This document shows positions 17,238 to 26,124 of a stretch of DNA of 60,556 nucleotides, in pieces. The first letter of the stretch is position 1. Each line of letters begins with the position of its first letter. The position numbers were made by a program, and so were the translations under genes. The stretch is taken from the NCBI GenBank assembly GCA_016933175.1, contig JAFGBK010000104.1, positions 1 through 60,556 of the forward strand. Direction: 5' to 3'. The notes below the pieces were generated by a model. The model did no database searches. It saw only the letters and a list, made by a program, of their open reading frames with translations, and had not been told where the DNA came from. The stretch comes from Candidatus Krumholzibacteriota bacterium. Lineage in GTDB: Bacteria > Krumholzibacteriota > Krumholzibacteriia > JACNKJ01.

Positions 17238-18167
17238 TCAGACCTCGCGCAGGGCGCGCTCGAGGTCGGCCAGGAGGGCGCTGACCGCGGCGCGGCGCTC
17301 CACGCGGGCGCCGATCTCCTCGTAGCCCGGCCGCCCGAGCACGGCGCGGAAGTCCCGGTCGGCCGCCTCGAAGCGGTTCAGCTCGTAGAGGATCAATCCC
17401 CGCTCGAGGCGCGCGCCGGCGGAGTCGGGATCCAGGAAGAGGCGCCAGTCGGCCAGGCGCAGGGCGGCGCGGGGGCGGCGCCCGTCCAGATACACGCCGG
17501 CCAGCATGACCATGTAGCGTTCCAGGAGCCGGCGGCCGCTGATGGTGGTCAGGTAGCGCGGGCGCAGCAGGACGAGATGCCCGCTGAAGAGTGTGCGCAG
17601 GCGGCTCTGCAGGCCGCGCGTGCCCAGGACGCGCCCGCCGGCGGCCACGTCGATGAAGGACCCCTCGTCCAGCCACTCGCTGGCCAGGAAGATCTGGCCG
17701 GGGAAGCTCAGGGCGCGCACGGGCACGCCGGCGCGCTCGGCCAGGTCGAGGTAGAGGAGGACCAGGCTCAGGTCGCGACCCCGGCGCCCGGCCAGCACGC
17801 GGTGGGGATGGATGACGTCCAGCCCCGTCTCACCGGCCGGCGCGCGGCGGAAGCCCCGCTCCTGGAAGAAGAACCTGTTGAACAGGCTGAGCTTCTGGTA
17901 GGGTGTGCGATCGGCGTTCAGCCGCAGCCGGAGGCCCCGGGCCCAGCCTGCCAGGACCCGCTCGACCGACTCGAGGGCGAGACCCGGCTCATCCGCCTGG
18001 GCGAGGAGCAGGGCCGCTCTCAGCGGGCGGAAGTCCGGGTTCTGCGGGTGCACTTCCTCGAGGAAGCGCAGGCGGATGCTTTCCTTGGTCGTCATGACCG
18101 GGCTCGCCTCTTCGCGGGTCGGCATCGGGCTCGGCTCTTCGGGGCTCCGGCGCGGCATATCGTTCAA
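17238..18167 (-). CDS. SirB1/transglutaminase-like family protein
   Basis: About 309 residues. The middle carries the SirB1 (YchA) pattern: LFNRFFFQERGF ... DVIHPHRVLAGRRGRDLSLVLLYLDLAERAGVPVRALSFPGQIFLAS. A TPR-like tail follows (RAALRLADWRLFLDPDSAGARLERGLILYELNRFEAADRDFRAVL). The typical transglutaminase catalytic residues are not all obvious, so activity is uncertain. TTG 18167 is preferred: AAAGGAG lies 5 nt upstream. ATG 18158 is the alternative. Readings from further upstream would begin before the predicted transcript (promoter 18187-18215). Confidence 0.75.
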   Translation of the reverse strand: MNDMPRRSPEEPSPMPTREEASPVMTTKESIRLRFLEEVHPQNPDFRPLRAALLLAQADEPGLALESVERVLAGWARGLRLRLNADRTPYQKLSLFNRFFFQERGFRRAPAGETGLDVIHPHRVLAGRRGRDLSLVLLYLDLAERAGVPVRALSFPGQIFLASEWLDEGSFIDVAAGGRVLGTRGLQSRLRTLFSGHLVLLRPRYLTTISGRRLLERYMVMLAGVYLDGRRPRAALRLADWRLFLDPDSAGARLERGLILYELNRFEAADRDFRAVLGRPGYEEIGARVERRAAVSALLADLERALREV

Positions 18168-18186
18168 GCTCGCTCCTTTCAGAGGG

Positions 18187-18215
18187 AATATAGACCCCGT
18201 TCGGGAACCCCTCAA
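18187..18215 (-). promoter_or_regulatory. Promoter of the SirB1-like gene
   Basis: On the minus strand, TTGAGG (18210-18215), 17-nt spacer, TATATT (18187-18192). Predicted start near 18180, only a few bases before AAAGGAG, giving a very short leader. No equally clear plus-strand promoter is seen for the divergent M42 gene. Confidence 0.6.
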
Positions 18216-18266
18216 AAGGCGCGGCGGCGTATTTTGAAAAATTTACGGCAGCACCAAGGAGACGGC

Positions 18267-19364
18267 ATGGCTGGCACCGCCGAGCGGCTGGAATACTGGC
18301 TGCGGGAGATTCTTCCCCTGCCCACCGCGCCCTTCCACGAGGATGCGATCATCGCGCGCGTGCGCCGCCTCGCGCTCGAGCGCGGGCTGCGCGTCCGCGC
18401 CGACCGGGCCGGCAACCAGGTCCTGGAGTACCGGCGCGAGGGCAAGACCGTGGCGCCGGTGGCCTTCACCTGCCACATGGACCACCCGGGCTTCGAGGTC
18501 GCCGCGGCCAGGGGCCGGCGCGCCACGCTGCGCCTGCTGGGCGGCGTGGACGAGCCCACACTGCGCGGCAGCCGCATCGTCGTCCACACCGCCGGCGGCC
18601 CCGTTCGCTGCCGGACGCGATCGGTGCGCATGAGCCCGGACCGCCGCAAGCGCCACACCCACGTCACGGTCGCGAGCGAGGCGCCCCTGCGCGCGGGCGA
18701 GTGGGGCCACTTCGACCTGGTGCCCCTGTCCCTGGCGCGCGGGCGCATCACGTCCAAGGCCCTGGACAACGTCCTCAGCGCGGCGCTGATCCTGGCCCTG
18801 CTGGACCAGCTCGCCGCGACGCGGCGGCGGGCGCACGTCTACGGGGTCTTCACGGTCGCCGAGGAGGTGGGCTTCGTGGGCGCCATGGAGCTGGTCAAGG
18901 GACGGCTGCTGCCGCGCCGCGTGCCCGTGGTCGTCATGGAGACCAGCCGCGAGCTGCCGGGCTTCTCGATCGGCGCCGGGCCGGTGGTCCGCGTGGGCGA
19001 CCGCATCAGCGTCTACGACGACGGCGTCACGCGCTGGCTCGGCGACACGGCGGCGGCGATCGCCAAGCGCGACAAGACGTTCCGCTGGCAGCGCGCCCTG
19101 ATGCCGGGCGGCATGTGCGAGGCGACCCTCTTCAACCTCGCCGGCTACCGCGCCGGCGCCCTGGCCCTGGCCCTGGCCAACTACCACAACATGGGACCGC
19201 GCGGCGCCGCCGCCGAGCGGGTGGATCGCCGCGACGCCGAGCAGATGCTGCAGCTCCTGGAGACCCTGGCGGCGCGCGGACCGCGTCCCGGCGCGGACGA
19301 AGCCCTCTGCAAGCGCATCGAAACGCAACATCGGCGTTACCGCGTACGCCTGAACCGTCGCTGA
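18267..19364 (+). CDS. M42-family metallopeptidase (glutamyl/endoglucanase-like aminopeptidase)
   Basis: 365-residue M42 peptidase. Metal-site motifs run in order: FTCHMDHPGFEV (His, Asp), SKALDNVLSAALI (bridging Asp), FTVAEEVGFVGAMEL (catalytic Glu-Glu), VVVMETS, and PGGMCEATLF near the C-terminus. Cytosolic two-metal aminopeptidases of this family trim short peptides; some members were annotated as cellulases in error. The usual HMDEIGF is HMDHPGF here. ATG 18267 has AAGGAG 5 nt upstream. Divergent from the SirB1-like gene. Confidence 0.88.
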   Translation: MAGTAERLEYWLREILPLPTAPFHEDAIIARVRRLALERGLRVRADRAGNQVLEYRREGKTVAPVAFTCHMDHPGFEVAAARGRRATLRLLGGVDEPTLRGSRIVVHTAGGPVRCRTRSVRMSPDRRKRHTHVTVASEAPLRAGEWGHFDLVPLSLARGRITSKALDNVLSAALILALLDQLAATRRRAHVYGVFTVAEEVGFVGAMELVKGRLLPRRVPVVVMETSRELPGFSIGAGPVVRVGDRISVYDDGVTRWLGDTAAAIAKRDKTFRWQRALMPGGMCEATLFNLAGYRAGALALALANYHNMGPRGAAAERVDRRDAEQMLQLLETLAARGPRPGADEALCKRIETQHRRYRVRLNRR

Positions 19365-19409
19365 AAGCGACAAGGCATTATGAGACTTGATTTTACCGAA
19401 TTCCCCCCT

Positions 19410-19437
19410 TTGACGCCCGAGAGGGATTTGTTATAAT
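19410..19437 (+). promoter_or_regulatory. Strong sigma70-type promoter of the secreted metalloprotease gene
   Basis: TTGACG (19410-19415), 16-nt spacer, perfect TATAAT (19432-19437). It is the closest match to consensus seen in the window, so this gene is probably well expressed. Confidence 0.75.
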
Positions 19438-19445
19438 CTAGCAGG

Positions 19446-19466
19446 CACGCGGGCGACGCCCGCGTG
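19446..19466 (+). other. 5'-UTR hairpin downstream of the TATAAT promoter
   Basis: Perfect 9-bp stem CACGCGGGC / GCCCGCGTG with a 3-nt GAC loop, placed at or next to the predicted +1 of the metalloprotease transcript. No T-run follows directly, so it resembles a 5'-end stabiliser rather than a terminator of the upstream M42 gene. Confidence 0.5.
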
Positions 19467-19517
19467 ACGCGCACGTTTTGCCCCTAACGCACGATTCCGA
19501 GACGCTGGAGGAACCCC

Positions 19518-21305
19518 ATGCGTTCATTGATTCTGCGATCCGTGCTGGCCCTGGCGATGCTCATGGTCGTCGGCGCGGCGTCCGCCTGGGCGGCCGCCCT
19601 GGTCCAGCCCCAGACGCTGGTCAACATCGAGGCGGCCGAGGCGGCGGGCATCATCGACGCCAATGGCGCCGCACTCAACAAGATCTACTTCCTCTTCGAC
19701 CCGGAGAAGGTGGATCCCGCCTTCCGGGTCCGTGACGACCTGCCGCTCAAGTCGGCGACCCTGCTCATCCACGCCATCCTGAACGACGGGGCGGTGAGCC
19801 AGGAGGCCCGGGCGATCCTCCAGGCCTACCTGGACGCGCCCTTCGAGACGCGCAACACCTTCATCTCGCCGAGCGGGCACTTCAACCTCACCTACTACAC
19901 GACCGGCACCCACGCCGTCCCGGCGACGGACAGCGACAGCGACGGCACGCCGGACTTCGTGGAGTGGTGCGCCGGCTACCTGGACTACGCCTGGGCCCAG
20001 GAGGTCGACTACGCCGGCTTCCAGGCGCCGGGCCTCATCGGCGGCTACTACCAGGTCGGCTTCGAGAACATGAGCTCCTACGGCTACACCCAGGTCACGT
20101 CCGGCACGACGCGCATCGTGCTGCACCGCAACTTCCTTGGCTTCCCGCCCAACGACGACCCCGAGGGCGACCAGAAGGGCGCCGCCAAGGTGACCTGCGC
20201 CCACGAGTTCAAGCACGCCACCCAGTACTCGACCAGCCACTGGACCGAGGGCAACTGGGTCGAGGTGGACGCCGTCTGGGCCGAGGAGTGGGTCTACCCG
20301 GTCGTCAACGACTACCACAACTACCTCTCGCTGATCTACACGCCCCTGCGCAGCCCCGAGGCGTCCCTGGACTACAACGACGCCATGAGCTTCTACGGCA
20401 AGGGCATCTGGGAGATGTACATGTCCCAGACCCACGGCTACCAGATCATCGTGGACTTCTGGGAGTACCGCCGCACCCACACCAGCATGCCCGTGGTCGC
20501 CAGCTACAACGTGGTCCTGCTGGACTATGGTTCCTCCTGGGGACAGGGCTTCGCCGAGTTCACCCAGTGGAACTGGCTGACGGGCTGGAAGGCCGAGCCG
20601 GGCTTCAGCTACGACGACGCCCCCGACATGTACCCGTCCATCCTCTACAAGAACAACAACTACCTGCCCGACGGCCCGCAGAGCGTCACCGTCGACCACC
20701 TGGCGACGCGGCTGATCCGAGCCTACAACATCTCGGGCGAGTCGCTGTACCCGAAGATCATCTTCGACGGCACCAACAACCTCGAGTGGCACTGCATGGT
20801 CATCATCAAGCTGCTCAACGGGACCACGGTCCTGGACGAGGTCCCGCTCGCCAGCTCCACCTACGACGGCGAGAAGACCTACCAGTACCCCTTCAGCACG
20901 ATCGAGGAGATCGGCCTGTGCACCACCAACTCGGCGTGGTCGGGCAGCGGCGCCACGGCCACCTACGAGTTCCAGAACGCCCAGTACGGCGGCACGGGCG
21001 TCGACGAGATCCCCGGCTACGGCGCGATGCGCCTGGATCCCGTCTTCCCGAACCCCTTCAACCCGAAGGCGAGCATCCGCTTCGAGCTGGCGGCCGCGGC
21101 GCCGGTGCACCTGACGGTGCTGGCCCCCTCGGGCCGCGCGCGGCGCCACCTCCTGGCCGGTGAGCTGCGTGGCGCCGGCGAGCACGTGGTCAGCTTCGAC
21201 GGCCGCGACGACGCCGGGCAGCCCCTGCCCAGCGGCGTCTACTTCGCCAAGCTGAACCTCGGCGGCAGCGAGAGCCAGCTCGTCAAGATGACGCTGCTCA
21301 AGTAG
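19518..21305 (+). CDS. Secreted metalloprotease-like protein (HExxH) with FlgD/T9SS-type sorting domain
   Basis: 595 residues. The signal peptide is MRSLILRSVLALAMLMVVGAASAWA. A zinc-protease core has CAHEFKHATQYS (HExxH) and a possible third ligand in AVWAEEWVYP, similar to the MXAN_6640-type putative metalloproteases. The segment TDSDSDGTPDFVEW is a calcium-binding-like Asp-rich loop. The C-terminal ~85 residues form a sorting/Ig-like domain: DPVFPNPFNPKASIRFEL ... GEHVVSFDGRDDAGQPLPSGVYFAKL ... KMTLLK. ATG 19518 has GGAGG upstream. Monocistronic between a strong promoter and a strong terminator. Confidence 0.88.
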   Translation: MRSLILRSVLALAMLMVVGAASAWAAALVQPQTLVNIEAAEAAGIIDANGAALNKIYFLFDPEKVDPAFRVRDDLPLKSATLLIHAILNDGAVSQEARAILQAYLDAPFETRNTFISPSGHFNLTYYTTGTHAVPATDSDSDGTPDFVEWCAGYLDYAWAQEVDYAGFQAPGLIGGYYQVGFENMSSYGYTQVTSGTTRIVLHRNFLGFPPNDDPEGDQKGAAKVTCAHEFKHATQYSTSHWTEGNWVEVDAVWAEEWVYPVVNDYHNYLSLIYTPLRSPEASLDYNDAMSFYGKGIWEMYMSQTHGYQIIVDFWEYRRTHTSMPVVASYNVVLLDYGSSWGQGFAEFTQWNWLTGWKAEPGFSYDDAPDMYPSILYKNNNYLPDGPQSVTVDHLATRLIRAYNISGESLYPKIIFDGTNNLEWHCMVIIKLLNGTTVLDEVPLASSTYDGEKTYQYPFSTIEEIGLCTTNSAWSGSGATATYEFQNAQYGGTGVDEIPGYGAMRLDPVFPNPFNPKASIRFELAAAAPVHLTVLAPSGRARRHLLAGELRGAGEHVVSFDGRDDAGQPLPSGVYFAKLNLGGSESQLVKMTLLK

Positions 21306-21339
21306 CGCGTCACGACCCTTCAGCATCAGGGATCTGCGT

Positions 21340-21369
21340 CCCCGGGCCCCACAGGGCCCGGGGCTTTTT
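21340..21369 (+). terminator. Intrinsic terminator after the metalloprotease gene
   Basis: Perfect 10-bp stem CCCCGGGCCC / GGGCCCGGGG with loop CACA, then C and five T (21365-21369), 35 bp after the stop codon. Confidence 0.9.
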
Positions 21370-21502
21370 CGTGCGGCCCGGCGCCGGTCGCGCCGCCGCG
21401 CGGCGGCGCGCCTGGCGCGGCGCGGAGCCTGGCCGGAAACTGGCCGGCGCCGTCACAATCATCCATCCGTCCGGAGCAAACGACTCGTTCCTGTGATCTC
21501 GG

Positions 21503-21526
21503 ATCCGGAAAGCCTGCTTTCCGGAT
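21503..21526. other. Hairpin upstream of the dehydratase gene
   Basis: Perfect 11-bp inverted repeat ATCCGGAAAGC / GCTTTCCGGAT with a 2-nt CT spacer. It lies in the 378-bp non-coding stretch 21306-21683, which also holds a GAATGAA / TTCATTC inverted repeat at 21574-21593. No convincing -35/-10 pair was found there. A protein-binding palindrome or leader structure is possible. Confidence 0.45.
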
Positions 21527-21683
21527 TCCGCCCGAGCGGTTCAATCCCTTCTCGGAGAGGAAGATGCGCGCCAGAATGAAGGCAGGTTCATTCTTGCGGG
21601 AATGAATCGCGGCGGCGTGGCTCTTGCAGGAGGGCGGCCTGTCCGGCGGCGCGGGAGCGCCCCACAGCCAGCGACGGAGCAGC

Positions 21684-23204
21684 GTGATCCATCCGAGCAC
21701 GAGTCCACGGAGGGACGGGGGCGGCGACGCGAACCCGCGCCGGATCGCCATCTACGGCGCCGGCGAGGCCGGCCGCCTCCTCCTCGACGAGATCCTCAAC
21801 AACGGGCGCGACCGGCGCGTCCTGGGCCTCTTCGACGACAAGCTGCCGGCGGGCACCGAGATCCGTCCCGGCGTCGCCGTGCTGGGCGGCAAGGACAGCC
21901 TCGCGCGCTGGGTCCGGGCCCTGGACCTGGACGAGATCTACATCGCCATCCCCTCGCTGGCGCCGTCGAAGCAGGCGGCCCTCAGCCGCGAGATCGAGCA
22001 GCTCGGCGTCGGCGTGCAGGTGCTGCCCACGGCCGGCGAGCTGCTCGAGGGCCTGCCCCTGAAGACCCAGCTCGGGGAGGACCTGCTCGCCGCCCTCATC
22101 GGCCGCGAGGTGCGGGACATCGACCTGCCGCGCATCTCGCGCTTCGTGGCGGGCAAGCGCATCCTTGTCACCGGCGCCGGCGGCTCGATCGGCGCGGAGC
22201 TGGTGCGGCAGATCGCGCGCTTCGGGCCGGCCCACCTGGTCCTGCTGGACCGCTACGACACCCACCTGCACGGCATCCAGACCTGGCTCGCCGACCGGGG
22301 CGACACCAACTTCACGCCCGTCCTGGCCGACGTCTGCGAGACGGACGGCTACCGTCACGTCTTCGCCGAGCAGAGCCTGGACCTGGTCATCCACGCCGCG
22401 GCCGTCAAGCACGTGCCCCTGGCCGAGAGCAACATCCGCGAGACCCTGCGCACCAACGTGATCGGGACCCTGCGCGTGCTCGAGCTGGCCTGCCGCCACG
22501 CCGTGCCCCGCTTCCTGCTCATCTCGACGGACAAGGCCGTGCGGCCCACCAACGTCATGGGCGCCACCAAGCGGGCCTGCGAGCTGCTGTGCCAGAACCT
22601 CGAAGCCTTCCCCTTCCGCGGCGGCGACACGGTCATCAGCGCCGTCCGCTTCGGCAACGTGCTGGGCTCCAACGGCAGTGTGCTGCCGCGCTTCATCCAC
22701 CAGATCGAGTCGGGCGGGCCGGTCACCGTCACGCACCCCGACATCGAGCGCTTCTTCATGCACTGCTCCGAGGCGGCGCAGCTCGTCCTGCAGGCCGCCA
22801 GCCTGGCCCGGGGTGGCGAGATCTTCATCCTGGACATGGGCCGGCCCGTGCGCGTGGCCGACTTCGCGCGGCGGCTGTGCCGCTCCTACAACCTGAAGGT
22901 GGGGCGGGACGTGGAGATCGTCATGACGGGGCTCCGGCCCGGCGAGAAGATCAAGGAGGAGCTGATCATCGCCGACGCCGAGGAACGGAGCTGCTACGAG
23001 TCCATCTACATCATCTCGGCCAACGGCAAGCGGCGCGCGGACGTGGATCGCCTGCTGGCCGAGCTGCGCCGGCACCGCGCCCTCGCCACGGAGCGTGGCG
23101 CGCTGGACTGGCTGCAGCGGGCCGTGCCGGAGTACCGGCCGGACGCCGCCCAGCGCACGGCCCCGGCGGCCGCCCGCGCGCCCGCGGGCGCGGGCGCGGC
23201 GTGA
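21684..23204 (+). CDS. CapD/WbpM-like NDP-sugar 4,6-dehydratase (soluble form)
   Basis: About 506 residues. An N-terminal nucleotide-binding domain (RIAIYGAGEAGRLLLDEILNN ... LGLFDDKL) precedes an extended SDR domain. The latter has the NAD site KRILVTGAGGSIGAELVRQI, HAAAVKHVPLAE, STDKAVRPTNVMGATKR and RFGNVLGSNGSV, diagnostic of PglF/WbpM/FlaA1-type UDP-GlcNAc 4,6-dehydratases. The four N-terminal membrane helices of WbpM/PglF are absent. The C-terminus adds an Ala/Arg tail. GTG 21684 follows GGAG; an in-frame TTG at 21624 and a CTG at 21639 after AGGAGG are alternatives. Likely makes the first sugar for the polysaccharide locus. Confidence 0.85.
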   Translation: MIHPSTSPRRDGGGDANPRRIAIYGAGEAGRLLLDEILNNGRDRRVLGLFDDKLPAGTEIRPGVAVLGGKDSLARWVRALDLDEIYIAIPSLAPSKQAALSREIEQLGVGVQVLPTAGELLEGLPLKTQLGEDLLAALIGREVRDIDLPRISRFVAGKRILVTGAGGSIGAELVRQIARFGPAHLVLLDRYDTHLHGIQTWLADRGDTNFTPVLADVCETDGYRHVFAEQSLDLVIHAAAVKHVPLAESNIRETLRTNVIGTLRVLELACRHAVPRFLLISTDKAVRPTNVMGATKRACELLCQNLEAFPFRGGDTVISAVRFGNVLGSNGSVLPRFIHQIESGGPVTVTHPDIERFFMHCSEAAQLVLQAASLARGGEIFILDMGRPVRVADFARRLCRSYNLKVGRDVEIVMTGLRPGEKIKEELIIADAEERSCYESIYIISANGKRRADVDRLLAELRRHRALATERGALDWLQRAVPEYRPDAAQRTAPAAARAPAGAGAA

Positions 23205-23229
23205 TGGAAGCCGCCGCCCTCAAGAGGGG

Positions 23230-23244
23230 CCGGCAGCCTGCCGG
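23230..23244 (+). terminator. Weak hairpin after the dehydratase gene
   Basis: CCGGCA, loop GCC, TGCCGG followed by TATTTC, 25 bp after the stop. The short stem and poor T-run make termination doubtful. Confidence 0.3.
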
Positions 23245-23254
23245 TATTTCAGTA

Positions 23255-23284
23255 TTGACAAGCCGGGCGACCTGCGCGGATAGT
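23255..23284 (+). promoter_or_regulatory. Promoter upstream of the sugar transferase gene
   Basis: TTGACA (23255-23260, perfect -35), 18-nt spacer, GATAGT (23279-23284). It would give the sugar transferase its own transcript with a ~120-nt leader. Confidence 0.5.
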
Positions 23285-23408
23285 GCGCCGCCCGAACCTC
23301 GCGCATCGGGGGATGAGCCAAGTCTGCCCAGGAGCGACCGCTCCCGTCACCGGAGCCCCACATCCGGCGCATCCCTTCTGATCATCGCATGATGTCAGGG
23401 GATCCGAC

Positions 23409-24185
23409 GTGGCCAAGACCGCCATCGAGATGCGCCGCGCGCAGTCGCTCGCACCCGAGTTCATCGCCGCCTTCCGGGAGGATACCGAACCCCGCCCCGC
23501 GGCCGCGCTCACGCCGGAGCTGGAAGCCAGCCCCGCGCTGGCCTGGCTCTCCCGCTTGCCCGCCCGCGCGGAGGACCCGCGGACCTGGCGCTCCCGGCCC
23601 GCGTCCGAGCTCGCCATGCGCGCCGCGGACATCGCGCTCTCCCTGGCCGCGCTCCTGATGCTCTCGCCCCTGCTGGGCGTGACGGCCCTGGCCATCCGCC
23701 TGGAGTCGCGGGGGCCGGTCCTGTTCCGGCAGGTCCGGGCGGGGTGCAACGGGCGCGCCTTCATCATGCTCAAGTTCCGCAGCATGGTGGTCGACGCCGA
23801 GCGCGACGGCCTGCGCCTGGCCTCGGCCGGCGACGATCGCGTCACCCGCGTCGGGCGGCTGATCCGCCGCTGCCGCATCGACGAGCTGCCCCAGCTCGTC
23901 AACGTGCTGACGGGGGAGATGAGCCTGGTGGGCCCGCGGCCGGAGATGCCCGCGGTGGTCCGCTTCAACCTGACGCGCATCCCCGACTACGAGGACCGCC
24001 ACCGCGTGCGGCCCGGCATCACGGGCCTGGCCCAGGTGACCAACGGCTACGACAGCAGCATGGACGACGTGCGGCGGACCGTGGCCCTGGACCACCTCTT
24101 CATCTGCCACCGGCGCCTGCGCAACTACCTGAAGATCCTCCTGCGCACCGTGCCCGTCGTTCTGTTCGGCAGGGGCGCCTTCTAG
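23409..24185 (+). CDS. Polyprenyl-phosphate sugar-1-phosphate transferase (WcaJ/PglC family)
   Basis: 258-residue initiating transferase that loads the first sugar phosphate onto undecaprenyl phosphate. It has one hydrophobic segment (ADIALSLAALLMLSPLLGVTALAI) followed by the conserved catalytic core GPVLFRQVRAGCNGRAFIMLKFRSM, RVTRVGRLIRRCRIDELPQLVNVLTGEMSLVGPRPEMP and RHRVRPGITGLAQV. The ~70-residue N-terminal extension lacks the extra membrane helices of long WcaJ forms. GTG 23409 start. Converges on the minus-strand polysaccharide operon, whose last gene ends 42 bp away. Confidence 0.9.
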   Translation: MAKTAIEMRRAQSLAPEFIAAFREDTEPRPAAALTPELEASPALAWLSRLPARAEDPRTWRSRPASELAMRAADIALSLAALLMLSPLLGVTALAIRLESRGPVLFRQVRAGCNGRAFIMLKFRSMVVDAERDGLRLASAGDDRVTRVGRLIRRCRIDELPQLVNVLTGEMSLVGPRPEMPAVVRFNLTRIPDYEDRHRVRPGITGLAQVTNGYDSSMDDVRRTVALDHLFICHRRLRNYLKILLRTVPVVLFGRGAF

Positions 24186-24226
24186 CCTCAGCCTCGCCGC
24201 ATCCTCCGCGACGCAGCGGCGGCGGC

Positions 24227-24961
24227 CTACTTCCAGGCGCAGCCGTAGACGATGGTCTTGTGGCGGGAACCCAGGCAGGGATCGACGAGCCGGTCCACGG
24301 CATGCAGCGCGCGACGCTGCCCCTCGCTGCGGCCCAGGGTCGCGCAGAAGCCGAAGGTTTCCCGCTCCACGCGGGCGAAGGGCGCCAGCAGGCGATCCAT
24401 CTCGTCGAGTGTGGGATAGCGCCAGCGCTCGCCCCAGTCCGTGAAGCGGCGGCGCAGCCAGCCATGCAGGCGCGTGGCGCGCAGGTTCTCGGCGAAGAGG
24501 AGGACGCCGCCGGGCTTCAGCACGCGGTGCATCTCCTCCACTGCCCGCTGCTGGCGGTCGTAGGCCCCGTGGCTGCCCACGCCGCCCAGGACGCTCTTGA
24601 AGGTGACCACGTCCACGCCCGCCGGCGGCAGGGCGATGGCCGTGGCGTCCAGGACCTCGTAGCGCACGCGATCCGCGACGCGGTGGCGCTCATGCAGGGC
24701 GCGGGCCTCGGGCGCGGGTCCCGCCAGGTCCGAGCAGATCACCTCGGCGCCCCGCAGCGCGAAGTAGAGGGACAGGCCGCCGCGGCGCGCGCCGAGCTCC
24801 AGCACGCGCCGGCCCGCCAGGTCGCCGGCGTGGCGTTCCCAGAAGCGCAGGGCGCGCACCCAGCTCGCCACGTCCCACTCAAGGATCTCGTCCAGGACGG
24901 ACACGGGCAGCCCGTCGACCGGACCCCTAGCGGGCGTGGTCGTCGGCGCGGCGCCGCTCAC
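24227..24961 (-). CDS. SAM-dependent class I methyltransferase of the polysaccharide locus
   Basis: 244 residues. Motif I is RVLELGARRGGLSLYFALRGAEVICSD and the post-motif is RVRYEVLDATAIALPPAGVDVVTFKSVLGGVG, followed by AVEEMHRVLKPGGVLLFAEN, the usual small-molecule methyltransferase fold. Probably methylates a sugar or lipid-linked glycan, though the substrate cannot be read from sequence. GTG 24961 overlaps the stop of the upstream nucleotidyltransferase gene (GTGA). Last gene of the 12-gene operon. Confidence 0.82.
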   Translation of the reverse strand: MSGAAPTTTPARGPVDGLPVSVLDEILEWDVASWVRALRFWERHAGDLAGRRVLELGARRGGLSLYFALRGAEVICSDLAGPAPEARALHERHRVADRVRYEVLDATAIALPPAGVDVVTFKSVLGGVGSHGAYDRQQRAVEEMHRVLKPGGVLLFAENLRATRLHGWLRRRFTDWGERWRYPTLDEMDRLLAPFARVERETFGFCATLGRSEGQRRALHAVDRLVDPCLGSRHKTIVYGCAWK

Positions 24962-26124
24962 GACGACACCGCCCGCGCCAGCGCCCGTTCCGCGCGCAGG
25001 GCAAGGCGGACACCGAGTCCCAGGCGCCCCGTGATCCACTCCGCGTAGGGATAGAGCGGGAAGCACAGCCCCCGCAGGGGAGCATGCCACGCCAGGTGCT
25101 CCTGTAGCGCGTCGAAGCGCCGCAGCAGCTGAGCGGAGGCGGCGCCCCGCTGGCGCAGGCACCACGCGGCCAGCGCCTCGTCCAGGCGGATCCGCTGCGC
25201 TAGCCTCCCTGCGCGGCGGCCCGGCGGGAGCGTGGCGCGCAGGTAGGCGAAGGGGATCCCTGCGGCGGCGGGAGCGTCGATGCGCAGCGGTGCCGGCCGC
25301 TTCGCGGCCGCCGCGCTCAACCAGGGATCGGGCAGCCGCCAGTCTTCGCGGTCGGCGTCGATCGCGATCCGCATCCCCGCGTCCACGCGCACCTCCCCGC
25401 GCGCCCTGGCGGGCGGGGCGGTCGCGGCCCGCGCCGCGAGGAAGTCCGTCGCGCTCATGAAGGCTCCCTCCAGCAGGGGCGGAGCCGCGTCCAGCAGCTC
25501 CCGGACGGCAGCGGTGCGCGCGGCCGCGGGCAGCCGCAGCCAGCCGGCGCGCAGGGCGGCCACACGTTCCCGCCAGTCCGCCGCGGCGGCGTCCGCGCCG
25601 CGTCCTTCGGGCGCGAGCGAGGCCGCCAGGCCGAGGCTGTGGCCCAGCGAGTGTAGGCTGATGAGCAGTCCCCGCGCGCTCGCGACGGGCGCCAGCAGCG
25701 ACGCGCGGAGCGCCGCCAGCTTGTGGAGCCCCGTCTCCAGGACGGCGATCGCTGCCAGGAGCGGCCGCGCGTCGGCCGGCGGCGCCGGGATCTCGGGCAG
25801 GCTGCCGCTCAGCACCTCCAGCCGCTCGAGGTCCAGCAGCCAGCGCAGGTCGGTGAGCGCGTCGCGGGAGACCGCGAAGGGCGGATGCATGCTGAGGTAG
25901 GGATCGACGGGCCGCAGGAGCGCCCGGCGCGTCCCAGGCGCCGGGCGCGCGTCCGCCGCGAGGACCAGGACGAGGTCCAGGTCCGAGACGCCCGGCGCGC
26001 TCGTGACCCCCGTGACCAGGACGGCCTCCACTGCCGGATCCCCGCCGAGGCGCTCCGCCTCGCGCGCCGCGGCCGCGCGATAGTCCTCGCGGGACCGGCT
26101 CGCTACGTCGTCGCGGATTCGCAC
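24958..26124 (-). CDS. Predicted nucleotidyltransferase-fold protein (second of pair)
   Basis: 388 residues. The only recognisable motif is the pol-beta type active site near the N-terminus, VEAVLVTGVTSAPGVSDLDLVLVLA: a Gly/Ser turn followed by the Asp-x-Asp metal ligands. The rest is Ala/Arg/Leu-rich helix with no known domain. GTG 26124 follows GGAGG at 5 nt and overlaps the preceding gene by 22 bp. The neighbour (26103-27416) has the same motif, so the two may be diverged paralogues or partners. Substrate unknown. Not a MazG- or toxin-like short MNT protein. Confidence 0.7.
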   Translation of the reverse strand: MRIRDDVASRSREDYRAAAAREAERLGGDPAVEAVLVTGVTSAPGVSDLDLVLVLAADARPAPGTRRALLRPVDPYLSMHPPFAVSRDALTDLRWLLDLERLEVLSGSLPEIPAPPADARPLLAAIAVLETGLHKLAALRASLLAPVASARGLLISLHSLGHSLGLAASLAPEGRGADAAAADWRERVAALRAGWLRLPAAARTAAVRELLDAAPPLLEGAFMSATDFLAARAATAPPARARGEVRVDAGMRIAIDADREDWRLPDPWLSAAAAKRPAPLRIDAPAAAGIPFAYLRATLPPGRRAGRLAQRIRLDEALAAWCLRQRGAASAQLLRRFDALQEHLAWHAPLRGLCFPLYPYAEWITGRLGLGVRLALRAERALARAVSS

